This document shows, piece after piece, positions 45,639 through 56,647 of a DNA stretch of 64,000 nucleotides. Each line of letters starts with the position of its first letter. The stretch's first letter is position 1. Origin of the DNA: Papio anubis (Eukaryota > Chordata > Mammalia > Primates > Cercopithecidae); assembly GCF_008728515.1 (NCBI RefSeq), contig NC_044978.1:146936262-147000261 (forward strand), in the 5' to 3' direction. Below the pieces are notes generated by a model. It ran no database searches. It was not told the origin of the DNA and was given only the letters and a program-made list of their open reading frames with translations. The translations under genes and the position numbers were made by a program.

Positions 45639-45944
45639 GTTTTTTTGTTTGTTTGTTTGTTTGTTTTTGAGATGGAGTCTCACTCTGTCATCCAGGCTGG
45701 AGTGCAGTGGTGCAATCTCGGCTCACTGCAGCCTCTGCCTCCCAGGTTCAAGCGATTCTCCTGCCTCCCCTTCCCGAGTAGCTGGGATTACAGGTGCGCA
45801 CCACATCTGGCTAATTTTTGAATTTTTAGTAGAGATGGGGTTTCACCATGTTGGCCAGGCTGATCTCAAATTCCTGACCTCAGGTGATCTGCCTGCCTCG
45901 GCCTCCCAAAGTACTGGCATTACAGGTGTGTGTCACCACAACTG
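45639..45944 (-). mobile_element. Alu, full length
   Basis: GTTT repeats, 'gagatggagtctcactctgt' to 'tcaccacaactgg'. Another arm follows at once. Confidence 0.91.
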
Positions 45945-46082
45945 GCTAATTTTTGTATTTTTAGTAAAGATGGGGTTTCGCCATGTTGGCCAGGCTGGTC
46001 TCGAACTCCTGACTCAGGTGCTCCGCCTGCATTTGCCTCCCAAAGTGCTGGGATTACAGGCATGAGCCACCGTGCCTGGCCA
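45945..46082 (-). mobile_element. Additional Alu arm
   Basis: 'ctaatttttgtatttttagt' to 'accgtgcctggcc'; same three-arm plan as 8509-8942. Confidence 0.88.
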
Positions 46083-46377
46083 GATTCACTTGTTGAATAC
46101 CAAATTATCCCACTAATTCTCTTTTCCAACCTTTACCATGTGGAATTCCTGAAATAATTGTTTCTTTTCTCCAATGTTGTGGTGTTGATATCAGAAGTTC
46201 AGTTAGACTCATTTTTTTATATAAGAGAAAGCAAATATGCTGTGTTAATTGGTCAGTGTTTTGCTTTGTTTTTAAAGGAGTAGAACATATGTAGTATAGA
46301 AAGAAAAAAAATCGAAAAGAAAAACATACACAAAAAAGATACATAGCATGCTAACTTTAAGAAAGAAGGCATTATAG

Positions 46378-46534
46378 GCCGGAGGCAGTGACTCATGCCT
46401 GTAATCCCAGCTACTCAGGAGGCTGCGGCAGGAGAATTGCTTGAACCCAGAAGGCAGAGGTTGCAGTGAGGCGAGATCGCGCCATTGCACTCCAGCCTGG
46501 GCAACAAGAGCGAGACTCTGTCTCAAAAACAAAA
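46378..46534 (+). mobile_element. Alu with left arm mostly deleted
   Basis: 'ggccggaggcagtgactcat' followed directly by 'cctgtaatcccagctactca'. Confidence 0.88.
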
Positions 46535-46590
46535 AAAGAAAGAAAGAAGGAAGGGAGGGAGGGAGGGAGGGAGGAAGGAAGGAAGGAAAG
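46535..46590. repeat. GAAA/GGGA/GGAA polypurine repeat
   Basis: GAAA, then GGGA, then GGAA units grown from the preceding Alu tail. Confidence 0.92.
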
Positions 46591-46819
46591 AATTATTAGC
46601 ACTATATAAAAAGCTTTACATGTATTTTTGTTTTTTCTTGGAGAAGAGAGTATTTATAAAACAGCTTGCTTATTGTCTTGATAAAGTGTTTATTCCTTAG
46701 CTGTCTTTCTTACTTTCTTTGTATAGCTTTGTTACTTTCATATCAAAGAGTAACTTCCTCAATGTTTGGAGCTAAAGAAATAGAATTCTCAATAATCTGA
46801 CTTAGAAACCATTAAAATG

Positions 46820-47114
46820 GGCTGGGTGTGGTGGCTCGCACCTGTAATCCCAGCACTTTGGGAGGCCGAGGCGGGTGGATCATTTGAGGTCAGGAGCTGG
46901 AGACCAGCTTGACCAACATGGTGAAACCCCGTCTCTACTAAAAATACAAAAAAATTAACTGGGCGTGGTGGCACATGCTTGTAATCCCAGCTACTCGGGA
47001 AGCTGAGGCAGGCGAATCACTTGAACCCGGGAGGTGGAGGCTGCAGTGAGCCGAGATCGCACCACCGTACTCCAGCCTGGGCGATAGAGTGAGACTGTCT
47101 CAAGGAAAAAAAAA
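46820..47114 (+). mobile_element. Alu, full length, with target duplication
   Basis: Flanks 'agaaaccattaaaatg' / 'agaaactattaaaatg'. Confidence 0.94.
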
Positions 47115-47129
47115 AGAAACTATTAAAAT

Positions 47130-47707
47130 GACAGAAATGCAAGATTATACTCTCCTGGACCTTAATTCATTGTAGGCCAGTGTTTCTAGGAATAGTAGTT
47201 CTACTATCTTAGGAATAAGTAAGAAAATGTGTTGAGACTAATTCCAAGCAGAAATACTGATCACCCCCAACTCGGGCCTCATACATCATTTCAGGGTAAA
47301 TAAATAAAATCTTGAGAATCTTAAAAACTCTGATCTTTCCTTTATAGTTCACTTGCTTTCTATTGCAAGTTAGCACAAGTCAATCCAAAGCGGTTTAAAA
47401 CAAGTGGCTTCATTGATTTACACATCAAAAAAATTCAGAGGTAGGGTCATGGTTAAGAAAGTTTAACAGTGTCATCAAAGACCCAGTTTCTTTCCTCTTA
47501 CTATCAACTTCATTCCAACATGGGCTCCCCTTAGGGTCATAGGATGACTGCCAGAAGCAACTGCAGCCACATGCTTCCTCGTAGACATTCAGTATTGAGA
47601 AACAAAAGTCCCTAGCTTCATTTTAAATATACAGTACTTCGCTTAGCCAATCAACCTTAGCAAGAGGGATGAAGATACTTTCATTAGTTTGAAGATCACT
47701 CCTGGGG
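47130..47707 (+). other. Intron DNA, partly an unresolved old repeat
   Basis: No exon seen. 'atgactgccagaagcaactg' and 'ttagccaatcaaccttagc' look like a diverged interspersed repeat whose family I cannot name. Confidence 0.4.
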
Positions 47708-47753
47708 CTGGCGACCGAGTGAGACTCTGTCTCAAAAAAGAAAAAAAAAAAAA
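47708..47753 (+). mobile_element. Alu 3' stub
   Basis: Only the last 25 bases of an Alu ('gagtgagactctgtctc') and its A tail are present. Confidence 0.75.
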
Positions 47754-48227
47754 TTCCGGAATTGTTTAGCAAGCCTGGAAATTTTACCATTACATTCTCC
47801 TGGTTAACCAGTCAAGATGTCAATGCATAATCCTACAAGTATTATATCTGTGACACTTTGAAAATTACCATATTAATGCAATGCAGACTGTGTGTCAGCT
47901 AATGTGGTTGCTGGCAGGAGTGATAACATCACTGTTATACAGATTCCCTCTCTCTTCCATTCTACAGGGAAAAATGAGACAAATGGTGGAAAATCACAGT
48001 GTTATTTAATCTAGTGTTCCCTCATGTAAAAACATATGAAAAGTCCAAATAAGCATATATTTGGGATGGGATGATGGGGGGCATTGCTGCTCAGTTCTTT
48101 CTCTATGTGTTAGATTGGTTGCACTGGGATTTAATAAGTCAATTTTCTAAAAAGTAATAAAATAAATTTTAAAAAATTTTAAATTTTTTAAAAGTCAGTT
48201 AAATAATTTATTTCTTTCTAATGCCAG

Positions 48228-48260
48228 GGACAAGATCCACCAGCTCCTCCTGTGGACTAA
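48228..48260 (+). CDS. SMIM14: SMIM14 final coding segment (residues 90-99 and stop)
   Basis: After the acceptor 'tttctttctaatgccag' the exon reads GQDPPAPPVD and then TAA at 48258. This completes 99 residues, the length I know for SMIM14. The PPAPPVD tail is short, proline-rich and acidic at the end. The rest of this exon is 3' UTR. It is the only segment too short for an ORF search to reveal; it was located by extending the conserved C-terminus. Confidence 0.92.
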   Translation, partial: GQDPPAPPVD

Positions 48261-48943
48261 CTTTGTGATATGGGAAGTGAAAATAGTTAACACCTTGCAC
48301 GACCAAACGAACGAAGATGACCAGAGTACTCTTAACCCCATTAGAACTGTTTTTCCTTTTGTATCTGCAATATGGGATGGTATTGTTTTCATGAGCTTCT
48401 AGAAATTTCACTTGCAAGTTTATTTTTGCTTCCTGTGTTACTGCCATTCCTATTTACAGTATATTTGAGTGAATGATTATATTTTTAAAAAGTTACATGG
48501 GGCTTGTTTGGTTGTCCTAAACTTACAAACATTCCACTCATTCTCTTTGTAACTGTGATTATAATGTTTGTGATAATTTCTGGCCTGATTGAAGGAAATT
48601 TGAGAGGTCTGCATTTATATATTTTAAATAGATTTGATAGCTTTTTAAATTGCTTTTTTTCATGAGGTATTTATAAAGTTATTTGAGGTTGTCTGGGATT
48701 GTATGAAAGAAAATTAGAACCACGTTGTATTTACATTTACCTTGGTAGTTAATTTGTGGATGGCAGTTTTCTGTAGTTTTGGGGACTGTGGTAGCTCTTG
48801 GATTGTTTTACAAATTACAGCTGAAATCTGTGTCATGGATTAAACTGGCTTATGTGGCTAGAATAGGAAGAGAGAAAAAAATGAAATGGTTGTTTACTAA
48901 TTTTATACTCTCATTAAAAATCTCTAATGTTAAGAAAACCTTA

Positions 48944-48949
48944 AATAAA
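48944..48949 (+). terminator. SMIM14: Candidate proximal poly(A) signal AATAAA for SMIM14
   Basis: First AATAAA after the stop codon, about 690 bases into the UTR, in 'ccttaaataaacatg'. No strong GT-rich element is visible just downstream, so its use is uncertain. Confidence 0.35.
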
Positions 48950-49171
48950 CATGATTGATCAATATGGCAGATGATTTACAGTCCATTATATAACATTTGT
49001 AAGCCACTCAACACTAGCCTTACAAGGTTCATGAAAGGAGGAAAACATTAATTCTTTCTGCCTTTGCTGGTATAATCCACATAATAATTTAAGCTATAAT
49101 TTATTTTTAAAATGAGTGCCTCTTGGGAAGTTTCTTTTCTGTTCTAACACTGCCTGTTAAAATGAAAATCT

Positions 49172-49469
49172 TAGGCTGGTGCGGTGGCTCACACCTGTAA
49201 TCCCAGCACTTTGGGAGGCTGAGGTGGGCGGATCATTAGAGGTCAGGAGTTTGAGACCAGCTTGGCCAACATGGTGAAACCCTGTCTCTACTAAAAATAC
49301 AGAAAAATTAGCCAGGCAAGGTGCATGTGCCTGTAATCCCAGCTACTCAGGAGGCCAAGGCAGGAGAATTGCTTGAACCCAGGAGGTAAAGGTTGCAGTG
49401 AGCTGAGATCGCACCACTGCACTGCAGCCTGAGCGACAGAGCGAGACTCTCTCTCAAAAATAAAAATAA
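49172..49469 (+). mobile_element. Alu, full length, in the 3' UTR region
   Basis: 'ggctggtgcggtggctcaca' start; flanks 'aaaatctta' on both sides. Confidence 0.93.
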
Positions 49470-49762
49470 AAATAAAATCTTAAAGCTGTATTAGGGCCTG
49501 TTAGGTTACTGATATTTGAATGCCTATTTACTTATTTACTCCATTGAGTCCTTTGTTATCCTCTGACCTATAAAAAATTTTAATAAATAACAGGTTTACT
49601 TCAAGGGAAAAGAAGGAAAATGAGAAACAAACATCTTTTTTTCACTCCTTATCTTATTCCTGTTTAGTGATGGGATGGATTGGGGTAGGAAGGAATGTTA
49701 ATATGAGAGAAATTTTGAAATGTGTAAAAAAGTAAAAGGTTGTATTGTTTTGCTCAGTTTGA

Positions 49763-49768
49763 AATAAA
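49763..49768 (+). terminator. SMIM14: Candidate intermediate poly(A) signal AATAAA for SMIM14
   Basis: AATAAA in 'tttgaaataaagtgaa'. An Alu inserted about 35 bases later (49803) has moved the original T/GT-rich DNA, now near 50120, some 300 bases away. That could have weakened the site in primates. Confidence 0.35.
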
Positions 49769-49802
49769 GTGAATACCAATAGCACTTAAAAATGTCTGCA
49801 TG

Positions 49803-50100
49803 GGCCGGGCGCGGTGGCTCACGCCTGTAATCTCAGCACTTTGGGAGGCCGAGGCGGGCGAATCACCTGAGGTCAGGAGTTCGAGACCAGCCTGACCGAC
49901 ACGGTAAAACCTCGCTTCTACTAAAAATGCAAAAATTAGCCAGGCATGGTGGTGTGTGCCTGTAATCCCAGCTACTAGGGAGGCTGAGGCAGGAAATTGC
50001 TTGAACCCGGGAGACGGAGGTTGCAATAAGCTGAGATCGTGCCACTGCACTCCAGTCAGGGCAACAGGGCGAGACTCTGTCTAAAAATAAATAAATTAAT
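49803..50100 (+). mobile_element. Alu, full length, in the 3' UTR region
   Basis: 'ggccgggcgcggtggctcac' start; flanks 'tgtctgcatg' / 'tatctgcatg'. Confidence 0.93.
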
Positions 50101-50811
50101 TAAAATATCTGCATGACCCATGTGGTTATGAAGTTTTTTTCCTAGCAAATGATTGCAGATTATTTATGGGGGCTAGAAGATATTTTGCTATCAATGTAAG
50201 GATTTTTTTCCCCTTAGGTCAGTCTATTCACTGTTTAGATCTGGTAAATTACTTGTATGAATTGAATAAATTCTCTGTATCACTGTACTGTTTAATAGTC
50301 TCTGATACAATTGTGATACGCATAAGAGATTTTTTCCCCTTTATTATGATTACATTCTAGATCATAAACATTGTAAGGGTATCTTTTTGTTATATAATCC
50401 AATATTGATTGTTTGAATTCCTCCTTGTACACATCTTGGCTTTGTGCTCAATTTCTTGAAATAATATAACCAACTCTGAATTACATGTGTTAATAGATGG
50501 GTAACATAACACAGGTAAGTTAAATCCTGGATAAATGAGCCCCACAGAATAAAGGTTTTTGTGGCCTACTGGAAGCCTTCCTAACTCTACAGCTGGTGAA
50601 GTAGAGCAGAAAGGGCCAGAATGGCTTAAGATGGAGCTAAATCCCTATAGCATTCCATTTTCTGCTCTTGCCTCTTGAACTTAGAAGGCTTGCCCATATA
50701 TATATCCTAACAATCTGTTCTCTGAGCTGCTAGAAGGCCAATCCCTGGCAAGAGATACTAATGTAGTCACTGAATCTATGGCTCACAAATAATTGAAAAT
50801 TGGCTCTGGGG

Positions 50812-51117
50812 GCTGGGCGCAGTGACTTATGCCTATAATCCCAGCACTTTGGGAGGCTGAGGCGGGTGGATCACTTGAGGTCAGGAGTTTGAGACCAGCC
50901 TGGCCAACATGGTGAAACTCCTTGTCTACAAAAAATACAAAAATTAGCCGGGTTTGGTGACACAGCCTGTAGTCTTAGCTACTCAGGAGGCTGAGGCAGG
51001 AGAATTGCTTGAGCCTGGGAGACAGAGGTTGCAGGAAGCCAAGATCACGCCACTGCACTCCAGCTTGAGTGACAGAGTGAGACCTTGTCTCAAAAAAAAA
51101 AAAAAAGAAAAAAAAAG
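50812..51117 (+). mobile_element. Alu, full length, in the 3' UTR region
   Basis: 'ggctgggcgcagtgacttat' start, long A tail. Confidence 0.92.
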
Positions 51118-51197
51118 ACTTTAGAAGGCTTTATTGGAAGAAGTGGCTGAAACTTGGACACAGAATGTCTAGTATTACACCTAAGAATCTGGATTCT

Positions 51198-51495
51198 TTT
51201 TTGTTGTTGTTTTGAGATGGAGTTTTGCTCTTTCGCCCAAGCTGGAGTGAAGTGGTGCGATCTTGGCTCACTGCAACATCCACCCCCGGGTTCGAGCGAT
51301 TCTCCTTCCTCAGCCTCCCGAGTAGCTGGGATTGTAAGTGCCCACCACCAAGCCCGGCTAATTTTTGTATCTTCAGTTAGAGATGGGGTTTCGCCATGTA
51401 GGCCAGGCTGGTCTCAAACTCCTGACCTCAGGTGATCCACCCACTATGGCCTCCCAAAGTGCTAGGATTACAGACGTGAGCCACCGTGCCTGACT
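51198..51495 (-). mobile_element. Alu, full length, in the 3' UTR region
   Basis: 'gagatggagttttgctcttt' start, ends 'ccgtgcctgac'; inverted to the Alu 81 bases upstream. Confidence 0.92.
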
Positions 51496-51923
51496 GGAAA
51501 ATCTAGATTCTTATTCCTAGTTCTTCATTTCTGTCACATGCACTTAGTTGACATTACGTCTATGGGTATTAGCTTTTTCCTACATGAACCATCTATTTAC
51601 TTGGTAACCAGTGTTCTTAATGAAGTATTTAGTCTTGGGTTTCTTGTAAAATTTCTCTGCATTCCTGAAACAGTGTACTATACATGAAATATTCTTGTTG
51701 ACCTAGTAATTTATATTATTCTATTTAATTCTTAAAGCTTCTACCTGTGGCCTTTTTATTGAGCACACTCTTAAGTCATTATTTGGCTTGTAAACATTCA
51801 CCTGAATTGTGGCTACAATCCTTTTTAAATAATCTGTGAAAAAAGAAAGATAAAGCTTACGTTTTCACAGTTTTGACTCTTAAACATATTCCACAAACGT
51901 CATTAAGAATTTATTTTGTTTTA

Positions 51924-52063
51924 GACCAGTCATGGTGGCTCATGCCTGTAATCCCAGCAATTTGGGAGGCTGAGGCAAGAGAACTGCTTGAGCCCAGGAG
52001 TTTGAGACTAGCCTGGGCAACATAGCAAGACCCTGTCTCTGCCAAAAAGAAAAAAGTAAAAAA
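51924..52063 (+). mobile_element. Alu left-monomer copy
   Basis: 'accagtcatggtggctcatg' to 'gccaaaaagaaaaaagtaaa'. Confidence 0.85.
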
Positions 52064-52173
52064 GCTTATTTTGTTTTATGCACAATAGTGGTGGGAGGTT
52101 GTTTTTTGTTTGTTTTGTTTTCCATGTGGAAAAGGTTAACATTGGAACTGTTTCTAGTAAAAGATTTTTTTCA

Positions 52174-52454
52174 GGCTGGGCATGGTGGTTCATGCCTGTA
52201 GTCCCATCACTTTGGGAGACTGAGGCAGCCAGATCACCTGAGGTCAGGAGTTTGAGACCAGCCTGGTCAACGTCTCTACTAAAAATACAAAAGTAGCTGG
52301 GTGTGGTGGTGCATGCCTGTAATCCCACCTACTTGGGAAGCTGAGGCAGGAGAATCACTTAACCTGGGAGGCGGAGGTTGCAGTGAGCCAAGGTCATGTC
52401 ATTGCACTACAGCCTGGGCAACAAGAGTGAAACTCCCTCTCAAAAAAAAAAAAA
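52174..52454 (+). mobile_element. Alu, full length
   Basis: 'ggctgggcatggtggttcat' start, A14 tail; a short deletion in the middle ('tggtcaacgtctctac'). Confidence 0.92.
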
Positions 52455-54164
52455 AGTTTTTCATTTTTTTCATGTTATCTATCCAAGCACTGTCCCATGG
52501 TCAGCAAGTCATATTTTACAATGTGGATTTTCCAAATAATTATTGAATACAGCTATTCTATGGTTACTTTTAGTGTTTTTGTGGTATGTGGTGTGGGAGT
52601 GTTTATGGAATTACCAGTATCTTAAATTTTCAAAGGAACCTTAGAAGTCTGTCACTCTAAATGAAAGTCTGACTCTACATGAATTATGTGCTCACATTTG
52701 ACCAGCTCAGTTTAAGACACAAAACAGTAATTTGAAGAAGGAAAAATGAAGAGTTTACAGTTTAATGGGTTAAATTTTTGTTCTTGCAATAGTAAATTTA
52801 GTCTTATATTTCTAAATGTGTGAAGATTGCTTTGTTAAAAGCAAAAGTGGTCGTGTGATATGCTAAATGTTAATTACTGTTTTTATATGTTTAAATCATG
52901 CCAAACAAATCATGTCTGTGCCATCCAGGGTCTATTGTTAATCTTTTTCTGAGTACTTGGATTGGGATAAAGGGCTTGTACTATGCACTTTTTATTAATT
53001 AATAAATAGAAAATATTAGTAACACTCTTTGTTTTCTGTTTGGCTTTTGTGGGAAGAGAAGCAAGCATCTTTTGCTTAGTAGGTGTTAACATCCTATATT
53101 AAACAGTTTCTTTGTAAGACCTAACTAAAGACATTCCTAAGAGAGAACTTAAGTTTTAAGAAAAGTTGTGAGAAAAATATTTATAAAATACGTAGTATGG
53201 GGCCAGTATTCAGAAGTAGAGCTTCTCTTGGAAATTAGATTGCAGTCACATTTCTTTGGTTATTTTCTTTCTCTGTCTCTCTCTCTCTTCCTAGAATACC
53301 AGATAAAATAGACATTTGCTTTGAGGGACTAATATCCAATAGTGTTAATTATTTAAGCAGATATATCTTGCTGAAAAGGAGCTAGACATGTCACTGTACC
53401 AAAAAACACACAAAAGTGAAAATTTGCTTCTGTTCTGTGACCTAGAATGTGTCCAGACATTAAAGATCATGAATACTCATAAACATGTAAAAGTAGTAAC
53501 ATTGCTCTGGCATGATTTTGATGTCAGTGTGTATGTAATAACTTAAGTGTTATTTAAAATAGATAAATTTGTGAAATAATTTCTTGTAGACAGTCAACTT
53601 TTTATGATTCAATCTAAAGATTGTTATGTACATGTCAACGGATATCTGAATCCTCAGTGAAACTGTAAGTTTTCATTAAATGACTCTGCCGCAATACTAG
53701 TTTTCTTCTCAGAAAGTGGAATTCAAATAAAATAAGTTTTTTGGTCCTGGTATTTCACCTGATGATTTTCTCAGTTCTGGATCTCAATTTGTAGAGTTGT
53801 TGGGGGCTTTTCCCCCCAAAAGATGATTCATAAACACCAACTACAATTATCTTTCATGACCATATTTTTAAAAATTGGAGTTACCAGTGTGATCTTTTCC
53901 CATTAGTTGCTTGTAGGGGACTTTAGTGTGCATATCTCTTCTCAGACAAATGTATTATGTTCGTTCAATAAACATTTCAACAAATTTTTAGACTTGTTTC
54001 TTAACTTTAAAATGGATTTTATTCAGGATTTGATTACAGAAACTATTTCAAACCATCAGATGCCAAATTAAGATGTCTCCTGAAGTTAGTGGGGAGATGT
54101 CTGGGAGGCAAGGATTATGTAGGGGTGAAAACAATGTATGTCGTTTTAAGGATAAAGCAACTTA
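52455..54164 (+). other. Alu-free AT-rich segment at the end of the SMIM14 region
   Basis: 1.7 kb without recognised repeats apart from a short CT run at 53272-53289; contains the distal AATAAA. Probably distal 3' UTR up to about 53990. Confidence 0.5.
53967..53972 (+). terminator. SMIM14: Candidate distal poly(A) signal AATAAA for SMIM14
   Basis: AATAAA lies in 'gttcaataaacatttc', with cleavage expected 15-25 bases later near 53990. It is the last hexamer before the intergenic transposon cluster. Assignment as the used signal is inference. Confidence 0.4.
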
Positions 54165-54467
54165 CTTTTTTTTTTTTTTTTTTTTTGAGACATAGTATCA
54201 CTCTGTCACCCAGGCTGGAGTGCAGTGGCACAATCTCACCTCACTGCAACCTCTGCTCTCCTGGATTCAAACAATTCTCCTGCCTCAGCCTCCCCAGTAG
54301 CTGGGATTATAGGCACCTGCCACTGCACCCGGCTAATTTTTGTATTTTTAGTAGAGACGGGGCTTCACTATCTTGGCCAGGCTTGTCTTGAACTCCTGAC
54401 CTCGTGATCCACCTGTCTCGGCCTCCCAAAGTGCTGGGATTACAGGCGTGAGCCACTGTGCCCTGCC
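54165..54467 (-). mobile_element. Alu, full length, with target duplication
   Basis: Flanked by 'aggataaagcaactt' / 'aggataaaacaactt'. T19 tract, then 'gagacatagtatcactctgt'. Confidence 0.94.
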
Positions 54468-54529
54468 AGGATAAAACAACTTTCATATCAATACACGGTT
54501 TTTGTTTTTGTTTTTGTCGGGTTTTTTGG

Positions 54530-54822
54530 GGTTTTTTTTTTGAGACAGAGTCTTGCTCTGTCGCCAGGCTGGAGTGCAGTGGCACGATCTTGGCTCACTG
54601 CAACCTCCACCTCCAGGGTTCAAGCAATTCTCCTGCCTCAGCCTCCCGAGTAGCTGAGACTACAGGTGCATACCACCATGCCTGGCTAATTTTTGTAGTT
54701 TTAGTAGAGATAGGGTTTCACCATGTTGGCCAGGATGGTCTTTGCTCTCTTGACCTCGTGATCCGCCCGCCCTGGCCTCCCAAAGTGCTGGGATTACAGG
54801 CATGAGCCACCATGCCCGACCA
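54530..54822 (-). mobile_element. Alu, full length
   Basis: T tract, 'gagacagagtcttgctctgt', ends 'ccatgcccgacc'. Confidence 0.92.
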
Positions 54823-54838
54823 TCAGTACATGTTTTAT

Positions 54839-55085
54839 TGGGAGGTGGGAGGATTACTTGATGCCAGGAGTTCAGGACCAGCCTGAGCAACACAGACTCT
54901 GTCTCTACAAAAATAAAATAAAACTTAGCGGGACATGATGGCCTGCATCTGTAGTCCCAGCTACTTGGGAGGCTGAGGTGGGAGGGAGGCTTGAGCCCAG
55001 TAGTTCCAGGCTATTGTGTGAGCTGTGATGACACCACTGCACTCTAGCCAGGGCAACAGAGCCAGATCCTGAGTCAAAAATAAAT
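54839..55085 (+). mobile_element. Alu, 5'-truncated
   Basis: 'gggaggtgggaggattactt' to 'gagtcaaaaataaat'. Inverted to the Alu just before it. Confidence 0.89.
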
Positions 55086-55626
55086 TTTTTAAAGAGTATT
55101 ATTTCCTTATACAAATCTCCACTTATTTCTAGGAAATTTAGAAATGAGAAAAGTATTATTTGCAATATCTGGAATGCCAGAGTCTAACCTCTTAAATATG
55201 TGCTCATAACCTCAGATAGTTGGTCTATGCTTGATGATTAATGGTTTTGAACTGCAGTGTTTACTAGTTTTGACCAGAATTAAACACAAATACCACACAG
55301 CAGGTTTAGCATTATAGAAAAAGCCTCTTAAATTGTTTTTAAATAAATGAATCTGTTACGTATGTAGAGGAAGCACTTTATATACAAAAGGCATCTCAGA
55401 CCCTGGGTTGAATGCAGCTTTTCATGACAACTAATTAGTATGTAAACAAACTTTGGAAGCCTAGATGTGTTTAAAGGGGCTTCCTTACAATTAATCCAGC
55501 CAGGACAATTTGTGGTTACAAAATATAGGACAGATGGAAATCTGACACCAAAGCCTATACCCCCAACAAATGGTTTAAGATTTATATCCTTGAAAATGTT
55601 GTTTGTCTTCATTTTCATCTAACAGC
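55086..55626. other. Intergenic DNA without recognised elements
   Basis: AT-rich. The minus-strand frame at 55328-55618 shows no similarity that I recognise. Confidence 0.45.
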
Positions 55627-55918
55627 CCTTTTTTTTTTTTTTTTTTTTTTTCTTTCTGAGATAGAGTCTCACTTTGTCACCCAGGCTGGAATGCAGCATC
55701 ACCATTATGGCTCACTGTAGCCTCGACCTCTGGAGCTCAAGCTATTCTGCCTCAGCCCCATGAGCAACTGAGACTACAGGCGTACCCCACCACACCAGGC
55801 TAATTTTTGCAGAGATGGGGTTTCACCGTGTTGCCCAGGCTGGTCTCCATCCAACTCCTGAGCTCCAGTGATCCTCTTGCCTCGGCCTCCAAAAGTGCTG
55901 GCATTACAGGCATGAGCC
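55627..55918 (-). mobile_element. Alu, end missing at the LTR junction
   Basis: T25 tract, 'gagatagagtctcactttgt' to 'cattacaggcatgagcc'; its last dozen bases are absent where the LTR begins. Confidence 0.9.
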
Positions 55919-56340
55919 TGTTACAGGCCAAAAGAATGAGGGTCGTGACCAACTCAGTATACCACTGGATTCTGTATGAGCAAACAGAAAACTGTTCTCA
56001 TGAAAGCAGGATGTTGGAAAACTAACAACTGCATCTGCCACCAGAAGGGGTGCTGAGGGCAGTCACGCCCCAAGCGTAGTGTTCCTTGTGATTATCTACA
56101 GGAACATCTGAAGCCTATTGTACAAAGAAAGCAATTATGTGTACCTGTGATAAATCAAGCAGTTGACCAACCATTACCTCTCCCTTCCTGCTCTTTCTAC
56201 CTAATAAATACAAAGGGCTGTAGAAGCTCAGAGCCCTGCTCACTAGAAGCAGGCAGCCCCCTGACCCCTTCTTCCAAAAATACTCTTTTTGTCTTTGTCT
56301 TCATTTCTGCATTCGTCCCCCTTTGTTCACTCCCATAACA
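55919..56340 (+). mobile_element. LTR of a class II (betaretrovirus-like) endogenous retrovirus
   Basis: The segment starts TGTTA and ends TAACA, a perfect 5-base inverted terminus as expected of an LTR. It contains a combined TATA/poly(A) motif AATAAATA at 56203. A primer-binding-like site and a gag remnant follow on the same strand, making this the 5' LTR. The end may lie up to 14 bases further right. Its left end abuts a truncated Alu without the Alu's own 5' terminus. The LTR subgroup is not identified. No matching 3' LTR is seen. Confidence 0.7.
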
Positions 56341-56355
56341 ACCGACAGTGACAAG

Positions 56356-56374
56356 TCACACCCGGGACAGGGAC
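56356..56374 (+). other. Lysine-type primer-binding site remnant
   Basis: 'tcacacccgggacagggac' resembles the tRNA-Lys primer site used by many betaretroviruses and lentiviruses, with one inserted base and a degenerate start. Its place 15 bases after the LTR supports the assignment. Confidence 0.5.
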
Positions 56375-56647
56375 GTGAGTGAAGGTCTGCTAGAGCAGAG
56401 AAAGTGAAACTGACAAGAAGAACCAGAACGAGAAACACTGGGAAGAGTCTGCCGGCAGCTGATATAAGGTCAGTGCCCTAAAGAGGTACTGGGAATGGGA
56501 AGTTTCTGAATCAGGGTAACATGGGGGAAGAATCTGGCTACTTCTTTTTTATATTTGGAGTTTAGTTCATACTATTCTTCTGCCATTATTCATTCCTTAT
56601 TCTGCTAGACAGCAGGAGTCATGTTCAGAGTCTAAAAATTTGAAATA

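Larger units (their letters stand above)
4466..53990 (+). other. SMIM14: SMIM14 gene span (first coding exon to most distal poly(A) candidate)
   Basis: Four coding exons read in one order on one strand and join without a frame break into a 99-residue product that I recognise as SMIM14. Intron phases in order are 0, 1 and 0. The introns are about 21 kb, 18 kb and 4.5 kb and consist mostly of Alus and older repeats. The 5' untranslated exon and promoter must lie before base 1. The downstream limit is uncertain, because it depends on which AATAAA is used. UGDH follows in the same orientation, so the two genes are in tandem. Confidence 0.85.
48261..53990 (+). other. SMIM14: SMIM14 3' untranslated region (downstream limit uncertain)
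   Basis: AT-rich sequence with no open frame of note follows the stop codon. Poly(A) signal hexamers AATAAA occur at 48944, 49763, 50265, 50548 and 53967. The last is followed by no further hexamer for about 2 kb, so transcripts could run to about 53990. Six Alus sit inside (49172+, 49803+, 50812+, 51198-, 51924+, 52174+). The segment 52455-54164 is free of recognisable repeats, which fits a retained distal UTR but does not prove it. RNA ends are needed to choose between proximal and distal sites. Confidence 0.55.

Noticed and set aside
49754..50050. 98-codon minus-strand frame after SMIM14
   Set aside because: It is an Alu read in antisense.
50166..50360. Additional coding exon after the SMIM14 stop
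   Set aside because: The 64-codon frame is AT-rich with no similarity and lies in the 3' UTR region; the 99-residue product is already complete.
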